In this document: positions 25,427-37,242 of the stretch, piece after piece
How the letters are laid out: every line of letters begins with the position of its first letter
Position numbering within the stretch: the first letter of the stretch is position 1
Source of the DNA: Bromus sterilis
Taxonomy: Eukaryota; Streptophyta; Magnoliopsida; Poales; Poaceae
NCBI GenBank assembly: GCA_950022295.1
Contig: OX465601.1
Location: 75,773,501-75,837,500, forward strand
DNA length: 64,000 bases
Reading direction: 5' to 3'
Made by a program: the position numbers and the translations under genes
The notes under the pieces: generated by a model
What the model saw: the letters and a program-made list of their open reading frames with translations, nothing else
Database searches by the model: none
What the model was told of the DNA's origin: nothing

Positions 25427-27403
25427 TATTTTTTGTGGCCTCAATGGCTCTTTCTATGTAACTCTCATTTGTCCTCTTTGGGATCTAGTATTGTGTCCAC
25501 TTTGGGATCTTTTCCTCACTTAAGGGCAACACTCTATTTTTCAAGAAGGTATAGGAAATCTTTCACACTTTACAAGGTACTCAAAATCATAAAGAAGATG
25601 TAACTATCATGATGTATGCAATGTATGTCGTCGCCAGTGTAGCAGGAACATGTATGACATGAAGATCAAGTCATGAAGAGGTGGATGTTGCATGGCAATA
25701 TATCTCGGAAAGGCTATGAAAATGCCTTGATAGGTAGGTATGGTGGCTGTTTTGAGGAAAGATATAAGGAGGCTTATGATGACAGAGCGTATCATGCCAA
25801 GGGTTTGGATATACCGGCGAAGGTGGACACCAAGTCTCGGAGTGAGAAGAAGGCAATGCACGGCACGGGAGAGGCTAGCAAAATATGGGAAGGTGGAGGT
25901 GTCAACTTTCAATACTTACATTAGTCCGAAGAACTCATGCACTTATTATCGGTAACTCTCAATATAATAAGGAGGTTCACAAAGAGACAAGTACCCCGAG
26001 GAGGAGTGTATGGGGGTTTGGTTATCCTTGAGCATCCTCGACTCATGGTACGTGAGTGTACTTAATATTCGATCCCTCCAAAGATTAGTGATCCATCTAG
26101 TAGTTAGAGTTCTAAACTAGTTTTTGTAGGTTTTGAAAGTACACACGGATTTCCCAAAATACGACACCTATCACTCATAGGCTAAAGCTCTTGACACCAA
26201 AAGTTCAGACATTACTCACATAAATACCTCAAAACTATTGCAAGTTACCACTAGAATTAAATAGCAACCTCAATTACCTACTTCCAAGACAAAACACAAC
26301 TCAGTGCAACAACCAACTCTCTTAACAAGATAAACATGAAAACTAAAGAGGGTTCCAGCAACAAACTAAACAAAAGCCAAGGCTCTTGCTAAAGACAAAC
26401 TAAGACTAAAACTAAACATGGTAGCAGCTACGAAAAGATAAAGAACACACAACAGCAAAAAGATAAGCAGGAAAAATCCTATGATGTGTTCTAGATTGGA
26501 GTGGAGCGTGTTTCTCTCCCACACAAAGTAAGATGGGGTCTAACTTTTTATGACCAGAAAGCAAAACTAAAGAAAACTAAAAATAAAACCTAAGAGCGAG
26601 ACTCTCCAAGCATAGCACATAACGCATGAAGTGATAAAAATATAGTGAGACGAAGCACGAACTGATGATTGTTGATGGAGAAGGGGATGCACGGGGGCAT
26701 CCCCAAGCTTAGACGCTTGAGTCTCCTTGAATATTTATTGGGGTTGCACGGGGGCATCCCCAAGCTTGAGCGCTTGACACTCCTGAATCTTCTTTCATCA
26801 TCTTCTGTCGCACACTTGAAAACTCCCTTCATACATAACTCATCATAAGCTGATTAGAGAGGTTAGTACCCATAATAAAATAATTTTTCCCCACTGGATA
26901 TAAAGATATTATTGAATAGCTACTGTTTCTCAAGAGTGTCAAAAAGTGTTTGCAAAGAAAAAGCAAGCTTAAGGTTTGCAAAAGTGAAGAGAGGTAAAAC
27001 GTGGCAGAATCTGTGAAAAACAGAACAGCAGGTAGTAGAGAATTTTTTTGGGCCACTTCTGCAACTCAAATCAAAAAACTCAGAACATACGAAAGTTTCA
27101 TAATTATATAGAGCATGCTGTCAAAAAAATCAGATCAAAAAGATGATCTGGTGATTTTATTCGAATTTTTCTGTCCAAGGACAGAATCTGTTTTCTGGAC
27201 AGCATGTCACAACTTTTGCTTCCCTTATCATAAGAGGCTATAACTTGGCACAAAGCTGAAAAATAAAGATACAATGATGTTGCTACAGTAGTAACAAACA
27301 TCAAGACACAACAAAAGAAAAAAGAAACCTAAATTCGTTGCGGGCTGCCTCCCGAAAGCGCTTTCTTTTATGCCTTTAAGCTAGGCATGATGCAAAAGAA
27401 AAA
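24555..27403 (-). other. Internal 3' region of the antisense element, no gene seen
   Basis: The stretch is homologous, in reverse complement, to about 12800-15529. It holds no frame with a recognisable domain. A T-rich low-complexity tract of T6-9 runs broken by single A lies at 25378-25435. Confidence 0.7.
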
Positions 27404-28241
27404 TCAAGGGTCTCCAAGATCAGAATCATAAAAACCTTCAAATTGATTTTCAATAAGCTCATTCTTCTTCTTCCTAGGAAATAGGTATTTACCTTTCGCC
27501 ATACCGCATAAGCGTATGTGCCCGTTACCAATATCAATGAAGCCTTTCATAGCACGGAGGAAGTCTCTTCCGAGCACAATGTCACTTTGGTTTGGCTCCA
27601 TGATGAAGAAATCCATTGGTGCAGTCCTATGAAGGAATGCAACTTGGACTTCTTTTACCTTTCCTTTAATCTCTGAAATATCTCCCTTAGAATGTTCATG
27701 ATAAGATGATAATTTATCCATATCTAGCTTTAAAGAATCATAAACTATTTTTGGCATAGTAGAAACTGTGGATCCAATATCACAAAGAGCAAGGAAGCCT
27801 TGGTTAGAGATGCTAATCCTAACAAAGGGCTCCCAATCATCATCTATCTCCAACATTTCTTTCTTGTTGGACTGAAGTTCCTCTACTTTCCTCAAGTCTA
27901 GAGCATCCAATCTTTTTTTCAATAGCGGCAAGTCTATCTATGACAGTATCAATACTACGATCATAAACAAAATAACTAGATAGACTATGAAAAATATCAA
28001 GAGCCCTAACTTCATCACACTCTAGAAAATCTCCTTCAGCTATAATATCAAGAGAGTGTTTACACCACTTAAAAAGACCATGGTAAAAATTTCTAAGCAC
28101 AATTTTTATAGGTATCCAAGGCATAATTCTTTTATGTGCTTCAGAGATTCTGTCCCATGCCTTCTTCATATTTTCTCCGTCTCTTTGACGGAAATCGAGA
28201 ACTTCCGATTCCCGCAAAGCACCTAGCCCTAACATGTTCAT
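27404..28241 (-). pseudogene. Athila-type gag fragment and aspartic protease
   Basis: Two overlapping frames form a shortened gag-protease. The first (28241-27840) has a retrotransposon gag motif (FRQRDGENMKKAWDRISEAH, then LRNFYHGL). The second (27931-27404) has a retropepsin-like fold with the active-site segment LCDIGSTVSTMP and a DIVLGRDFL segment, as in Athila proteases. The two frames overlap by 92 bases in different phases, so a frameshift separates them. Nothing of RT follows: the frame stops at 27404 and the next 2.8 kb is non-coding. The gag is shorter than usual and lacks a zinc knuckle. Confidence 0.78.
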
Positions 28242-28391
28242 CTAAACAAGGAGGACTACTAATAGCAAGATAAACAATTTTTTTGTGATTTTTGATATAA
28301 GACACAAAGATAAAAACTGAAAGGTAAACTAACAAGACTAAAAAAACAAAGGTAAAGGGTAGTGTGAACTCCCCTATCTTAGCACTCGGAG

Positions 28392-28409
28392 TCCCCGGCA
28401 ATGGAGCCA
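28392..28409 (-). promoter_or_regulatory. Atypical primer-binding site of the antisense element
   Basis: TGGCTCCATTGCCGGGGA on the minus strand lies nine bases after the LTR end. It differs at two positions from the tRNA-Asp-like site of the related element (TGGCGCCGTTGCCGGGGA). Confidence 0.7.
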
Positions 28410-28418
28410 GAAATTCTT

Positions 28419-30057
28419 TGCTTGATGCGCGAGGTGATGATGATTTCTCGCCCTTCGTTGGTAAACCCCAAGAGGAAGGTATGATGTAGCACAGCAGAAA
28501 AATTCCCTCAGTAAAGATACCAAGGTTTGTCTCCAGTAGGACTCCGGAGATGATAAGTAGGTGTCAGCGACGCAACTGACACGGACCTGCAAACAAACAC
28601 AAATAACTTTGTTCCCAACGAAGTTCAGAGAGGTTCTCCATCTCTCCGGTCTTGTTGTTCACAAAGGATCAAACACAAGGGATAATGATAGCAACTGAAA
28701 GTAAAAGCAGGAAAGTAAATGAGTGTGGAAACAGTGATGAGGATATGGACCGGGATACGTGATGTTCACTAGTGATGTCTCTCTCCCAAAAGACGATAAA
28801 ACTGCTATGCGAGGTGAACAAATTACAGAAGGGCAATTGACAGGATTATGAACGCACCGCAATGCTAACTATGCTACAAAAGAAAGGAAGAGGCTCAAAA
28901 GCATGGGCAGAACGCCAAAATAAGTAGACCGAAATCCAACTGCATCTACTACTAATCATCCACCTTGAGATATCTATCCAGAACATCTCGCTGGTATTAA
29001 GTTGCGAGCCCCACCCAAAGTGTAAACCCAAAGCAACAGACAACTGCATTAAAAAGCACTTTGCGTAAAGTAAACAATCCTTGCAACCACGGTTACAAGC
29101 ACCGTTGTTTTCCCCCTGGTGGCAACAGCACATCCCCTAGACTCATGTTTCTGTCACTCAAGCGTGTCATCAGGGGGCATGAACCCACAATCGAGCATAA
29201 CGTTCCCTCTTGGGGTTACTACCTACTACTTGGCCAAAGCAATAAACAGCAACGGAGAACATGCAAGAATTACTTAAGAACAAAAATATAAAAGATAAGA
29301 ACCAAATATATTACTCTATCACAATCTGAACATAATCTCATAATCCATCAGATCCCATCAAACTCAGGATAGCAACAGCAGAAAGATTACAAAAGTGCCT
29401 CGATCATGTAGGGCAGCTCACGAGGTCTAAACCATGAAGAACAAAGAGGGGAGGATAACATCACATAGCTACTGATAACGGACGCATGGTCCAAAGGAAA
29501 CTACTCACGGCACATCCGGGAAGCATCCATGGTGGAGAGGAGACTCCCGGAGGTCGGCCCTCCCTCCGGCAGGGTGCCGGGAAGAGGTCTGCCGGTGCTC
29601 CCGATCTCGGAAGCGCGGCGGCGGCGGAACAGAGGCGAGATCGCGAAAAAGGGTTCTTGCTCCGAGGGTTTCTCGTCACGGAGAATATATAGGCGAAGGG
29701 GGCAGCCAGGGGGGCACCAGGGGTCCAGGCGCCCCCTGGCGCGGCCAGCCCCTAGGGCGCGCCACCAGGGCACCTGGGCCCCTGGTGGTGGCCCTCTGGC
29801 CCCACTCAGGTTCTTCCGGAAGGTTCTTCTGCGCTGATTTTTAACTGACTTTTCCCGAATTTTTGGAGCACTTTTTATATGGGGGAAAACTGAAATAGAA
29901 AAACAGCAGAAAATAGGAACTGGCACTGTGGTGCACTGAGTTAATAGGTTAGTCCAAATATGATCAAAAGTGTATGAAAGTGTATCTAGATCATAGAAAT
30001 ATCACACAAAACATGCATGGAACAAGCAGAAATTATAGATACGTTTTGGACGTATCA
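28419..30057 (-). repeat. 5' LTR of the antisense element
   Basis: The LTR is 1,639 bp. A TATATATT box near 29683-29690 (read on the minus strand) and a start-like block just downstream (CTCCACCATGGATGCTTCCC) mark the likely promoter and leader. It ends at the GTGCT duplication on the right. Confidence 0.88.
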
Positions 30058-30536
30058 GTGCTCATGTTACGAAACGAGTTTATCCCGTCGGTGCAATATC
30101 CTAGCCTTAAATTTCTTGGGTCCTTGGAAAAATCTTTATACTTATCGTCCAAATATTTCCATTGTGCCGCATCTGCGGGGTGCCTTATATATTTATCTTT
30201 ATTTATTTCATCTTCATGCCAACGCAAGCGTTTTGCCTCTTTGGGGTTTGCAAACAAGTGCTTCAAACGTGGGATTAAAGGAAAGTACCACACAACCTTG
30301 AATGGAATTCCTCTATTGATTTTATCATCCGGCTTGTTCTTGTCTTTTGCAATCTTACGCTTGTAGCATGGGTCATTGCATGTGGGAAAGTTACGCAAAT
30401 CTTTAGAATCGCCGCGATACAAGATACAGTCATTAATACAAGCGTGTATCTTTTGTGCCTCTAGTCCCAGGGGGCAAACCACATTCTTCGCTTCCTTGGC
30501 GGTAGTTGGTAACACATTATCGTCTGGAAGTGATTC
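30058..30536 (-). pseudogene. CACTA transposase, middle part
   Basis: The frame carries the start of the Tnp2 domain: VCPLGLEAQKIHACINDCIL, a CNDPCYKR metal-binding-like pair, VVWYFPLIPRLKHLFAN, and ending GYCTDGINSFRNMS, which continues in phase at 22986 after the GTGCT insertion. Its other end is cut at 30537 by an LTR starting TGTCGGTACC; the upstream continuation is at 33419-33543. Residues read beyond 30536 in the open frame belong to the LTR. Confidence 0.88.
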
Positions 30537-33418
30537 TGTCGGTACCCGGAAACCGGGGTGTCCCGTCTTCCTACATACCGGCCTCACCTCTCAGACTGCC
30601 TAAGAGAAGTCAAGGGGCTCTTTTTCCTCTGTGTTCCGACAAAGGCATCCGGAAGGAGGATCCACGCAAGATCATTGTTGGGAATGTGCCCTAGAGGCAA
30701 ATAAAATATGTTTTATCGAGCATATTCCATTAGTTCATAATACGTTTGATACTATGCTATAACTGTATTAAGCGGAAACATTAATACAGGTGTGGTATAC
30801 AAACAACCAGGTCCCTAGTAAACCCTAGTATACTAGTCCATTGGGCGATTGATGATCAAGGTTTCCTGATGATGAGACAATGGCGTTTGTTGACAATGGA
30901 GTCGTATCATTGGATAATGATATGATGGACATACACCCACCAGAAGTGTTGCGATGTGATCAAGTCACATAGTTCGACATTGCGATAACTATAACGTAGT
31001 GACCAGATCCTTTGACCGTAATGATCATACGTAATTGTCATCTATGAGGAGACTTTGATTTGTATCCCACCGCCTGACTGAAATATGCTGGCCATAACGG
31101 TGCACTTTGGGTATTCCGAAATAGATGGTTGATGAGTATGCAAATAGATCAAAGCGGGATTTGTCCATCCGTGTGACGGATAGGTACTCTGGGCCCACTC
31201 GGTGATATTGCATCATAAAGTTTGCAAACATGTGACTAGGTCACGGAGTTGTAATATCACGGGAACGAGTAAACTTGTTTGTTGAGAACGAGGACGAACT
31301 AGGTATAATGGATACCGATGATCAAACCTCGGACAAGCAAAGTACCCCACGACAAAGGGAACAGGCACACGGTTAACGGATCCAACAGCGATTGAAGTTC
31401 ATTCGATGGAAGCGCAGGGGCTATCAAGGATTGTAACCAGGTCCAATTGATTAGTCATTGATTAATGAGAATTGTCTCGATCATGTCTGTTGTTTCCCGG
31501 ACCGTAGGGTGTTACACTTAAGGGTACTCGACGCAGTAAGGATTGATTCGGGATCACCGGAGAAATTGGAGAGAATACCGGAATTGTTCCGATGAAGGCC
31601 GGAAGTTGTTCCGGGTATTTTGAAAGGTTCAAAATATATTTCATAATGTTTAATTAATGTTTTATTATTTAATTATCTGAATTAAATATTAAAATATAAT
31701 TAAAAATGAATTAAAAGGCATATGGGCCTCATAGGGCCCATTAGGGGGAGAGGGAGTCCTCCCCCATGGGCCATGGCGCCATGAGGGGGCCCACCCCCCT
31801 TATAGGTGCGCCACCCCCTCCCTTTGGGATTAGTCCCACCCCAGAAGTGGAGGGGGGTGGCACCCCTCCTTGGCTTATATAAGGAGGGGTAGAGGTGCCC
31901 TTTTAATCATCATATTTTTGAGATAAGTTCTCATCTCTCTCTCCTTCCTTTCTCCTTCCTCGAGTGGACTCCCCTTGTTTGGAGTCTACACTTGGTTGGG
32001 GATTTCTCCACTAAACGCACGTCGTCGTGCTGCTGGAATCGGGATCCAAATCCATCTTCTTTCCGCTTCTCTACTGGTTCGGAGCCCGGAGGGACGTCGG
32101 GTATACTGTATGTGTATAATCCCGCGAGGCACTACACTTGTGGTGCTACTTCATCGTCGTGGTCGTATCGCGAGGTCTTCATCAGCAACGTTCCGACGGG
32201 GACGTAATCCCGTCATCAGTCTACAAGGATCGGGTGGCTACAGGAGTCATCGTGGATCTGCGCGGCATCGGGGATTGCCGGTACGACTACACCAACCACG
32301 TTCATGCGGGAAAGTTTCCCGCTTAACGGACTAAATACTGGTATGTGATCTATTTCTGTCCGTTACTTGCATCAGCATAGCATAGGTCTCGGGTATGGGT
32401 CTCGTAGGTTATGAAAAATTTGTGTTTTCTGCCCCGAACCCCAACAATCATCCCCAAGACCTCGGTGTACAAAGAAGCGTCACAGGAAGGAGCAGCAAGA
32501 TACCAGTGCTTAGACTACGGAGCCTCATGACCAGGGGAGCCACGGCATGAAGATACCGGATGCCGGAGCACCGTACGCTCGTACCATGCTCTAGGAAGGC
32601 ATCTCGCCCAGCCTTCGGCATGGTGGGGCCCCCAAATGGTTCCCACCGCCCGACCAAGAAAGCAGTGCATTGCATGTACTAGAAGACAACATGCACCGCA
32701 TGATAGGAGGACGCCGACACCTGGCGCAAGCCTGCGCGGTTACTCAGCGCACGCATGAGCCAGTAGTCCCCGCAGGCCTTCCACACCTTCCAGGAAGACG
32801 TCGGGACCTTCCACGTACGCACGAAGGTGAATAAGTTAACGACAATCATTGTAGCTATCAGTGGTCCTGTGGTGATCCCCTTAAGCTATAAAAAGGAGAC
32901 GTCGACCACGCTAGAGGAAAAAGGGGGGCTATTCTCCAAGAAAGGGGAGAAAATGGGAGAGGGGTAGATCTCCGGCCAAGAGGAGGAAGAGGAGAAGAGA
33001 AAGGAGGAGGTCATCCTTGAGATTCTCGTTAGCATAGGAAAGCCTAGGATCTACCTCCTGGGACACCATTATGCATCCACCCAACAAAGAGAGTGAAGCA
33101 TGGGATAGGGGATCCTCTCCCTGAGGAACACCGGATATTATACACTGTTCTACCACCCACAAGAAAGATCAAACATGCAGGAGTAGGGTCTTACGCTTCC
33201 GAGCGGCCCGAACCTGGGTAAACCCCGTGTTTGCTCGTATTTCACAAGCTCCAATGTCATTTCGACGCAAATAGCAACCTCCGTCTATTTCTAGTAAGAA
33301 GCCTTCCGGAAGGACCGTCCGGGGCGGCGCCGCCGCCGCACCCCCCATCTGGCGCTAGAAAAGGGGGCAAGAACCCCCGACATCTGGCACTAGAAGGAGG
33401 GCCCGAGCATCCCCCACG
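30537..33418 (+). repeat. Gypsy LTR and start of internal region, inserted in the CACTA transposase
   Basis: The piece begins TGTCGGTACCCGGAAACCGG and runs, interrupted by another LTR at 30676-32446, to a primer-site-like block TCTGGCGCTAGAA at about 33347. A second similar block, CATCTGGCACTAGAAGGAGG, follows near 33380. It ends near 33418 (CCCCACGACA). The rest of the element is missing, so it is a deleted copy. The flanks GATTC (30532-30536) and GCATC (33419-33423) match at only three of five bases, so the target duplication is unproven. A TATAAAAAGGAG box near 32887 is a plausible promoter. Confidence 0.65.
30676..32446 (+). repeat. Angela/BARE-like solo LTR with target duplication ATCAT
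   Basis: The sequence starts TGTTGGGAATGTGCCC and ends CCGAACCCCAACA, the 6-base inverted ends typical of the Copia Angela/BARE group. ATCAT lies on both sides (30671-30675 and 32447-32451). No internal region or second LTR is present, so this is a solo LTR left by recombination between two LTRs. A TTATATAAGG box lies near 31875-31884. Confidence 0.9.
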
Positions 33419-34029
33419 ACAGCATCTACCAAAAAATCTAACAAATTTGTGAAATCCGCGTCTGATACACCACTTTCTGCCTTGAACTTAAGGAGTGTCG
33501 ATTTGCTGCTCAACTTAGAAAAAAAATTACAACCTTCATACAATGGTGTATTCTAGTCTTAAGTTAAGGTTGGAAACGCATTGTAGTCCGCTGTTACATA
33601 TTTTCCATCAAAATCTTTAATCGTCTGTTGCAAATCTGGCATAGGAAAATCATCATCATCGATGTTGAGATCAGGCATGTCAGCATCAACGGTGCCTTGG
33701 TCGGGCATCTCACAATCCTGATGCATTTGATCAACGTCAGGGTTTGGCATATCAGTGTTGTTCACATTTACATCTTCCATGACAGGTCTTTCACTGTGTT
33801 TGGTCGAACATGTGTACCCTTCCATGAAGCCGGTTGTGATCAAGTGTTCTTCTATAACTTTTGTTCTTTTGAAACATATAACATTGGCACAAGTTTGGCA
33901 CGGACATACGATCATCTTATGCTTCCGTCTCTTCATATCGTTTTTGGAGACTTTGATGAAAAGCTTCACGCCATTGACATAAGCTAAGCTTGCACGGTCC
34001 TCCGACATCCATGATTGATCCATCTCCAC
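33419..34029 (-). pseudogene. CACTA transposase, N-terminal transposase-associated domain
   Basis: The frame starts at 34029 with the usual MDQSWM-type opening, then a KMIVCPCQTCAN segment, VIEEHLITTGFMEGYTCSTKH and an Asp-rich stretch. This is the transposase-associated (DUF4218-linked) domain found at the start of CACTA TnpD proteins. Two in-frame stops occur near 33550-33560. After them the same frame continues with a YEGCNFFSKLSSKSTLLKFK-type stretch and NLLDFL before the LTR insertion at about 33418. The stops could be mutations or lie in an intron. Confidence 0.82.
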
Positions 34030-36083
34030 GCATGAGGGTTATACAAAAATATTAATTAAATAGAAATTAAATTAGTTTATACTATATTGTTCTACAACGT
34101 GGCTTGTTGAGGGGCGGAGTATTGTTAAGTGATTAGGTTTAGGTCAAGATAGGTCCTAATCCCCACCCGTGAATGTGTAGTTTGAGTTCATTTGTCGTGG
34201 CAAAGCATATATTTGCACACAAAATTTTGACAGCACCTCCCCGATGTTCTCCCAATATACATCTCGACAACTAGTTGCCAAGGGGAGTGTGTGCATCCGG
34301 AGAACAATAGGAAGATGCAACCAAAAAATTTGTGCGCAATATCTATATACTTTGCCACGCCAAAACGAACCCAAACTACACATTCACGGATTGTCCATTC
34401 GATGTGTGGACAATTCGAACGATTTTATTCATATATATTCATGTGCTGCATATATATTTATGAATAAACTATTTCGAATGGGGGATACTCGATCAAAGTG
34501 TTACGCAACTAGGTAACAACTCTCCTAAATATTGCGAGAAAAATAAATCTATGTGCTTTGTGCTGGCACTAGTTAATGACTAGTAGTTAAAGTATTGAAT
34601 GTTGTTTAGCACTGCAGAAGCGAAAAGTAGTTAGTAGAGAAACGAAGAGTATACCGATCTCCCACTCCGACGACGACACCTTGAAGAAGCTCCCGTGCGG
34701 GAGCTGCCGCTGATCTCGCCTTGCCCGTCCATACTGCCACGATGCACGGCGCACCCCTCGGTCTCTCCGATAGACGGTGCACACACCCCCCGCCGGGGCC
34801 GCTCGCTAATCCAAATATGCCTCCCTTCCAGATCCAGCACCACCCCACACGCTCTGTTGGTCGCTGGCCAGGTTGGGATGTAGCTCAATTATTGCACAAC
34901 GAACCGTCCATCTTATTATTATTGAGCAGATGGATACAATCACACACGGTTAGGAAGGACAAACTGTGTGCGAAGCTTGTGCAGAAAAGAGACGTTTATA
35001 CCCCTCAAATTTGGATCGGCTAATAAAATTAATATTTTACTAATCTTGACGGAAATAAATCTCGCTCCGCCGTGGCTTGCGAAACACACTAATCTAATCA
35101 GACTTGGTCGCGCTTGCGGAACGCGCTGCTGCAAGTGTTGGCGATGCAGTAATGTCGCCGATGAGCTCCATCACCGGCCGCTCCGCTCGATCTGTCTTCC
35201 AACAAGCTTATGGTCTGGTGGAGGGCAGCTTGTCGGGCTTCCCATGCTTGCTTAACGGTGAGGGAGAGGGGATGTGGCGGTCGTGGGACGGTGTGGGCGC
35301 GTTGTTGGGCAGCTTCACAGGCAGCCAGCGCGTAGGACTCCTCGAACACGAAACGGTGAAGGGGATCATCATGGTCTAGCATCTCGTCGCCTAACACCGG
35401 GTCTGTGGACTGGTAGTGGAAATACATTGGAGAACTAGCTAGACTGATTATCGTCGACGCCGGGCGCACCCCTTTCATAAGTCCGTCGGTGAGTGTTGTA
35501 TCGTCGGTGCAAAACGAGAGGGGCGGGAAATGCTATTAGATTGGAAGGAAACGGCGGCACCGGTGCGGACGAGAGGCCTCCATTACTGGCATGGAAAAGA
35601 TGGAGGCACGAGGTTGGTACGGCCGGGAAAAGTGCCATTAAAAAGGGTAGGTGAGCTGAATTCGGTTAGGATCATCACACACAGTTGATGTGTAAGTTAT
35701 GTGTTCAATGCACGACCTCACCACTTAAAATGTTTGTTTTTTTTAATGTAAAAAAAGACTCAAACTTGGCATGGTGCCATGTTTGCAGATGATTTTTTTT
35801 CTATGCTCAACATAGACCATGAAAACATGATTGTGCAAGTTTGGAATTTTTCGGGGTTCATTTGCTATATTTAAGGGATTTACAATATTTTCTTGGCGTT
35901 GTATGCCAGTAATTCGGATTTGAGCAATAGGTACAAAAATTAGTGGAGAAAAGGGTACGAAAAATCTCTCTTATGTTCTTCTTCACATGTGGATGCCATA
36001 TGCAAGAAAAATCACAAAGGAAATATGCAAAATAATTGTGTGGAACCACCATAAAATCGACTTTTTCGTTAGCGAAATAAGAG
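34030..36083 (-). other. 5' flank of the CACTA transposase, no certain gene
   Basis: This stretch lies upstream of the transposase start and should hold its promoter and 5' terminal region. No inverted CACTA end was found. A minus-strand frame at 35098-35478 (126 codons, containing HPLSLTVKQAWEARQAALHQ) looks somewhat protein-like and could be a captured exon, but shows no domain I recognise. 35640-36080 is AT-rich with nothing to call. Confidence 0.35.
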
Positions 36084-37242
36084 CCTTGGATCGCATGAGG
36101 TTGGGCGCCGAGGGGCTCTACGGCCAGGCGCTGGCGAAGGTCTTGGGGATGTTGTACCCCAATGGGCACGTGCACGACCTCCCCCCGGCCTTAGCCCCAC
36201 TACACCGACTTCCCGGTGGGAGGGAGGTCCTCGTGATGACGCATGCTTGCGACAGGTGGGGTTTGATTCCTGAGGGGCAGTCAGGATCCCGCGAGAATCC
36301 CTTCTGTGTGTGGATGGACGCGGGCTTCGACAGCCCCGCGGAGTGTTCCCGAGCTCCCCGAGGGGGAAAGAGTAAGCGTCGCGCGGTAAGGATATCTTCG
36401 TCCGATGACGAGGATGAAGCCCCCGACGCCTCTCCTTTGGCCCATCCCGGCATCGCTGGGATTAAGGCTCCTGAAGCGGGATCAAATGAGGCTCAGGCGG
36501 AAGCTCCCGTCGCCAGCCCTTCTAGTCAGGCGAGCGACGGGCGCGCGGCCGAGGAAGGATGGCCGGCGGCTGCAGAAAAGGGGCCTCGCAAGCCCTGCAT
36601 GGCAGAGGCCGCCGCGGGCCCTCGAGTGGAGGTGGCTCCTTTGGCGCAAGGAGCGGCAAGAGCAGCCTTCTTCAGAAGTTCCTGAGAAAGCGCTGGTTTA
36701 GCGATGCCAAGTAAGTTTTACCCCTTCCCTCATTTATATGATGTCGCTGCCTTAGGGAGCGATTCTGGGTTGCATGCATTATGTACAGGGAACGGGCGGC
36801 GAAGAAACCAAAGTTATATGCCACTGAGGATGTTCCCGATGCACATCATCAAGAGATGTCCAAGAGGCTCGCTTCCGTTTCTGAGCCCTTAGGAACTGCC
36901 ATTCTTGAGACTCGGGCGCCTTCCTCGGAAGGAACGGAGGAGTTCCATGCTACGGCTCCCTCTCAGGGGGCCGCTCGAGCTCCCGAGGCTCCTAGGGAGG
37001 AGTCGCCTCCAAGAGGCGGGACCGATCCAGGATCGCCATTGGCGAACGGCGTCGACCAAAGAGGTGAAGCCACCTACGGTGGAACTCAGCCCACGGGTCC
37101 TGAGGAAACCGGCGGTGCCAGGGACCAAGCACCCTCCGGAGCAGAGCGTGAAACCCACAAGGGGGTGTCGTGGGGGACAGGGCGATCGAGAAGCGCGGAG
37201 GGTGGTCCCTGGCCCTTCTCGGCAAACATCGGTTGCAAGGAC
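36084..37242 (+). pseudogene. Unrecognised multi-exon coding remnant, upstream part
   Basis: A frame from 36084 encodes an N-terminal block with LPPALAPLHRLPGG, VMTHACDRWGLIPEGQSGSR and a long Ala/Pro/Glu-rich tail with SSSDDEDEAPD. A shift of frame near 36660 gives LLQKFLRKRWFSDAK, directly followed by a GTAAGT donor at 36709. A CAG acceptor at about 36787 opens the next part (ERAAKKPKLYATEDV...). The coding look ends at the insertion of a short-LTR element at 37243. The other side continues at 40184. I do not recognise the protein; its low-complexity style is like the accessory proteins of large grass transposons. It could also be a broken host gene. Confidence 0.45.

Larger units (their letters stand above)
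22992..30057 (-). mobile_element. Antisense Sabrina-related Gypsy element with gag and protease but no RT
   Basis: On the minus strand: 5' LTR 30057-28419, primer site 28409-28392, gag and protease 28241-27404, internal 3' region 27403-24555, 3' LTR 24554-22992, with GTGCT on both sides. RT, RNase H and integrase are absent, so the copy is non-autonomous. Its 3' internal region and the first 250-300 bases of its LTR match the element at 10399-16937, but the rest of the LTR, the primer site and the coding part are different. That makes the two a chimeric pair. Confidence 0.9.
19862..34029 (-). mobile_element. Dead CACTA (En/Spm) transposon, interrupted by two LTR insertions
   Basis: Transposase pieces lie in minus-strand order at 34029-33419, 30536-30058 and 22991-20817. 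They add up to the usual CACTA TnpD/Tnp2 order: a transposase-associated N-terminal domain, the Tnp2 core, then a C-terminal DUF4216-like region. The gaps are filled by an LTR piece (30537 to about 33418) and a Gypsy-type element (22992-30057). I could not find CACTA-type inverted ends, so the outer limits are not fixed; 19862 is only where the neighbouring LTR stops, and the 5' part extends past 34029. Confidence 0.8.

Noticed and set aside
30532..33423. GATTC and GCATC as a target duplication of the TGTCGGTACC element
   Set aside because: Two of five bases differ and the right end is uncertain because of the doubled primer-site block.
35098..35478. 126-codon minus-strand frame as a captured gene
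   Set aside because: It reads somewhat like protein but has no recognisable domain, no splice evidence and no second exon; kept only as a remark in the CACTA flank entry.
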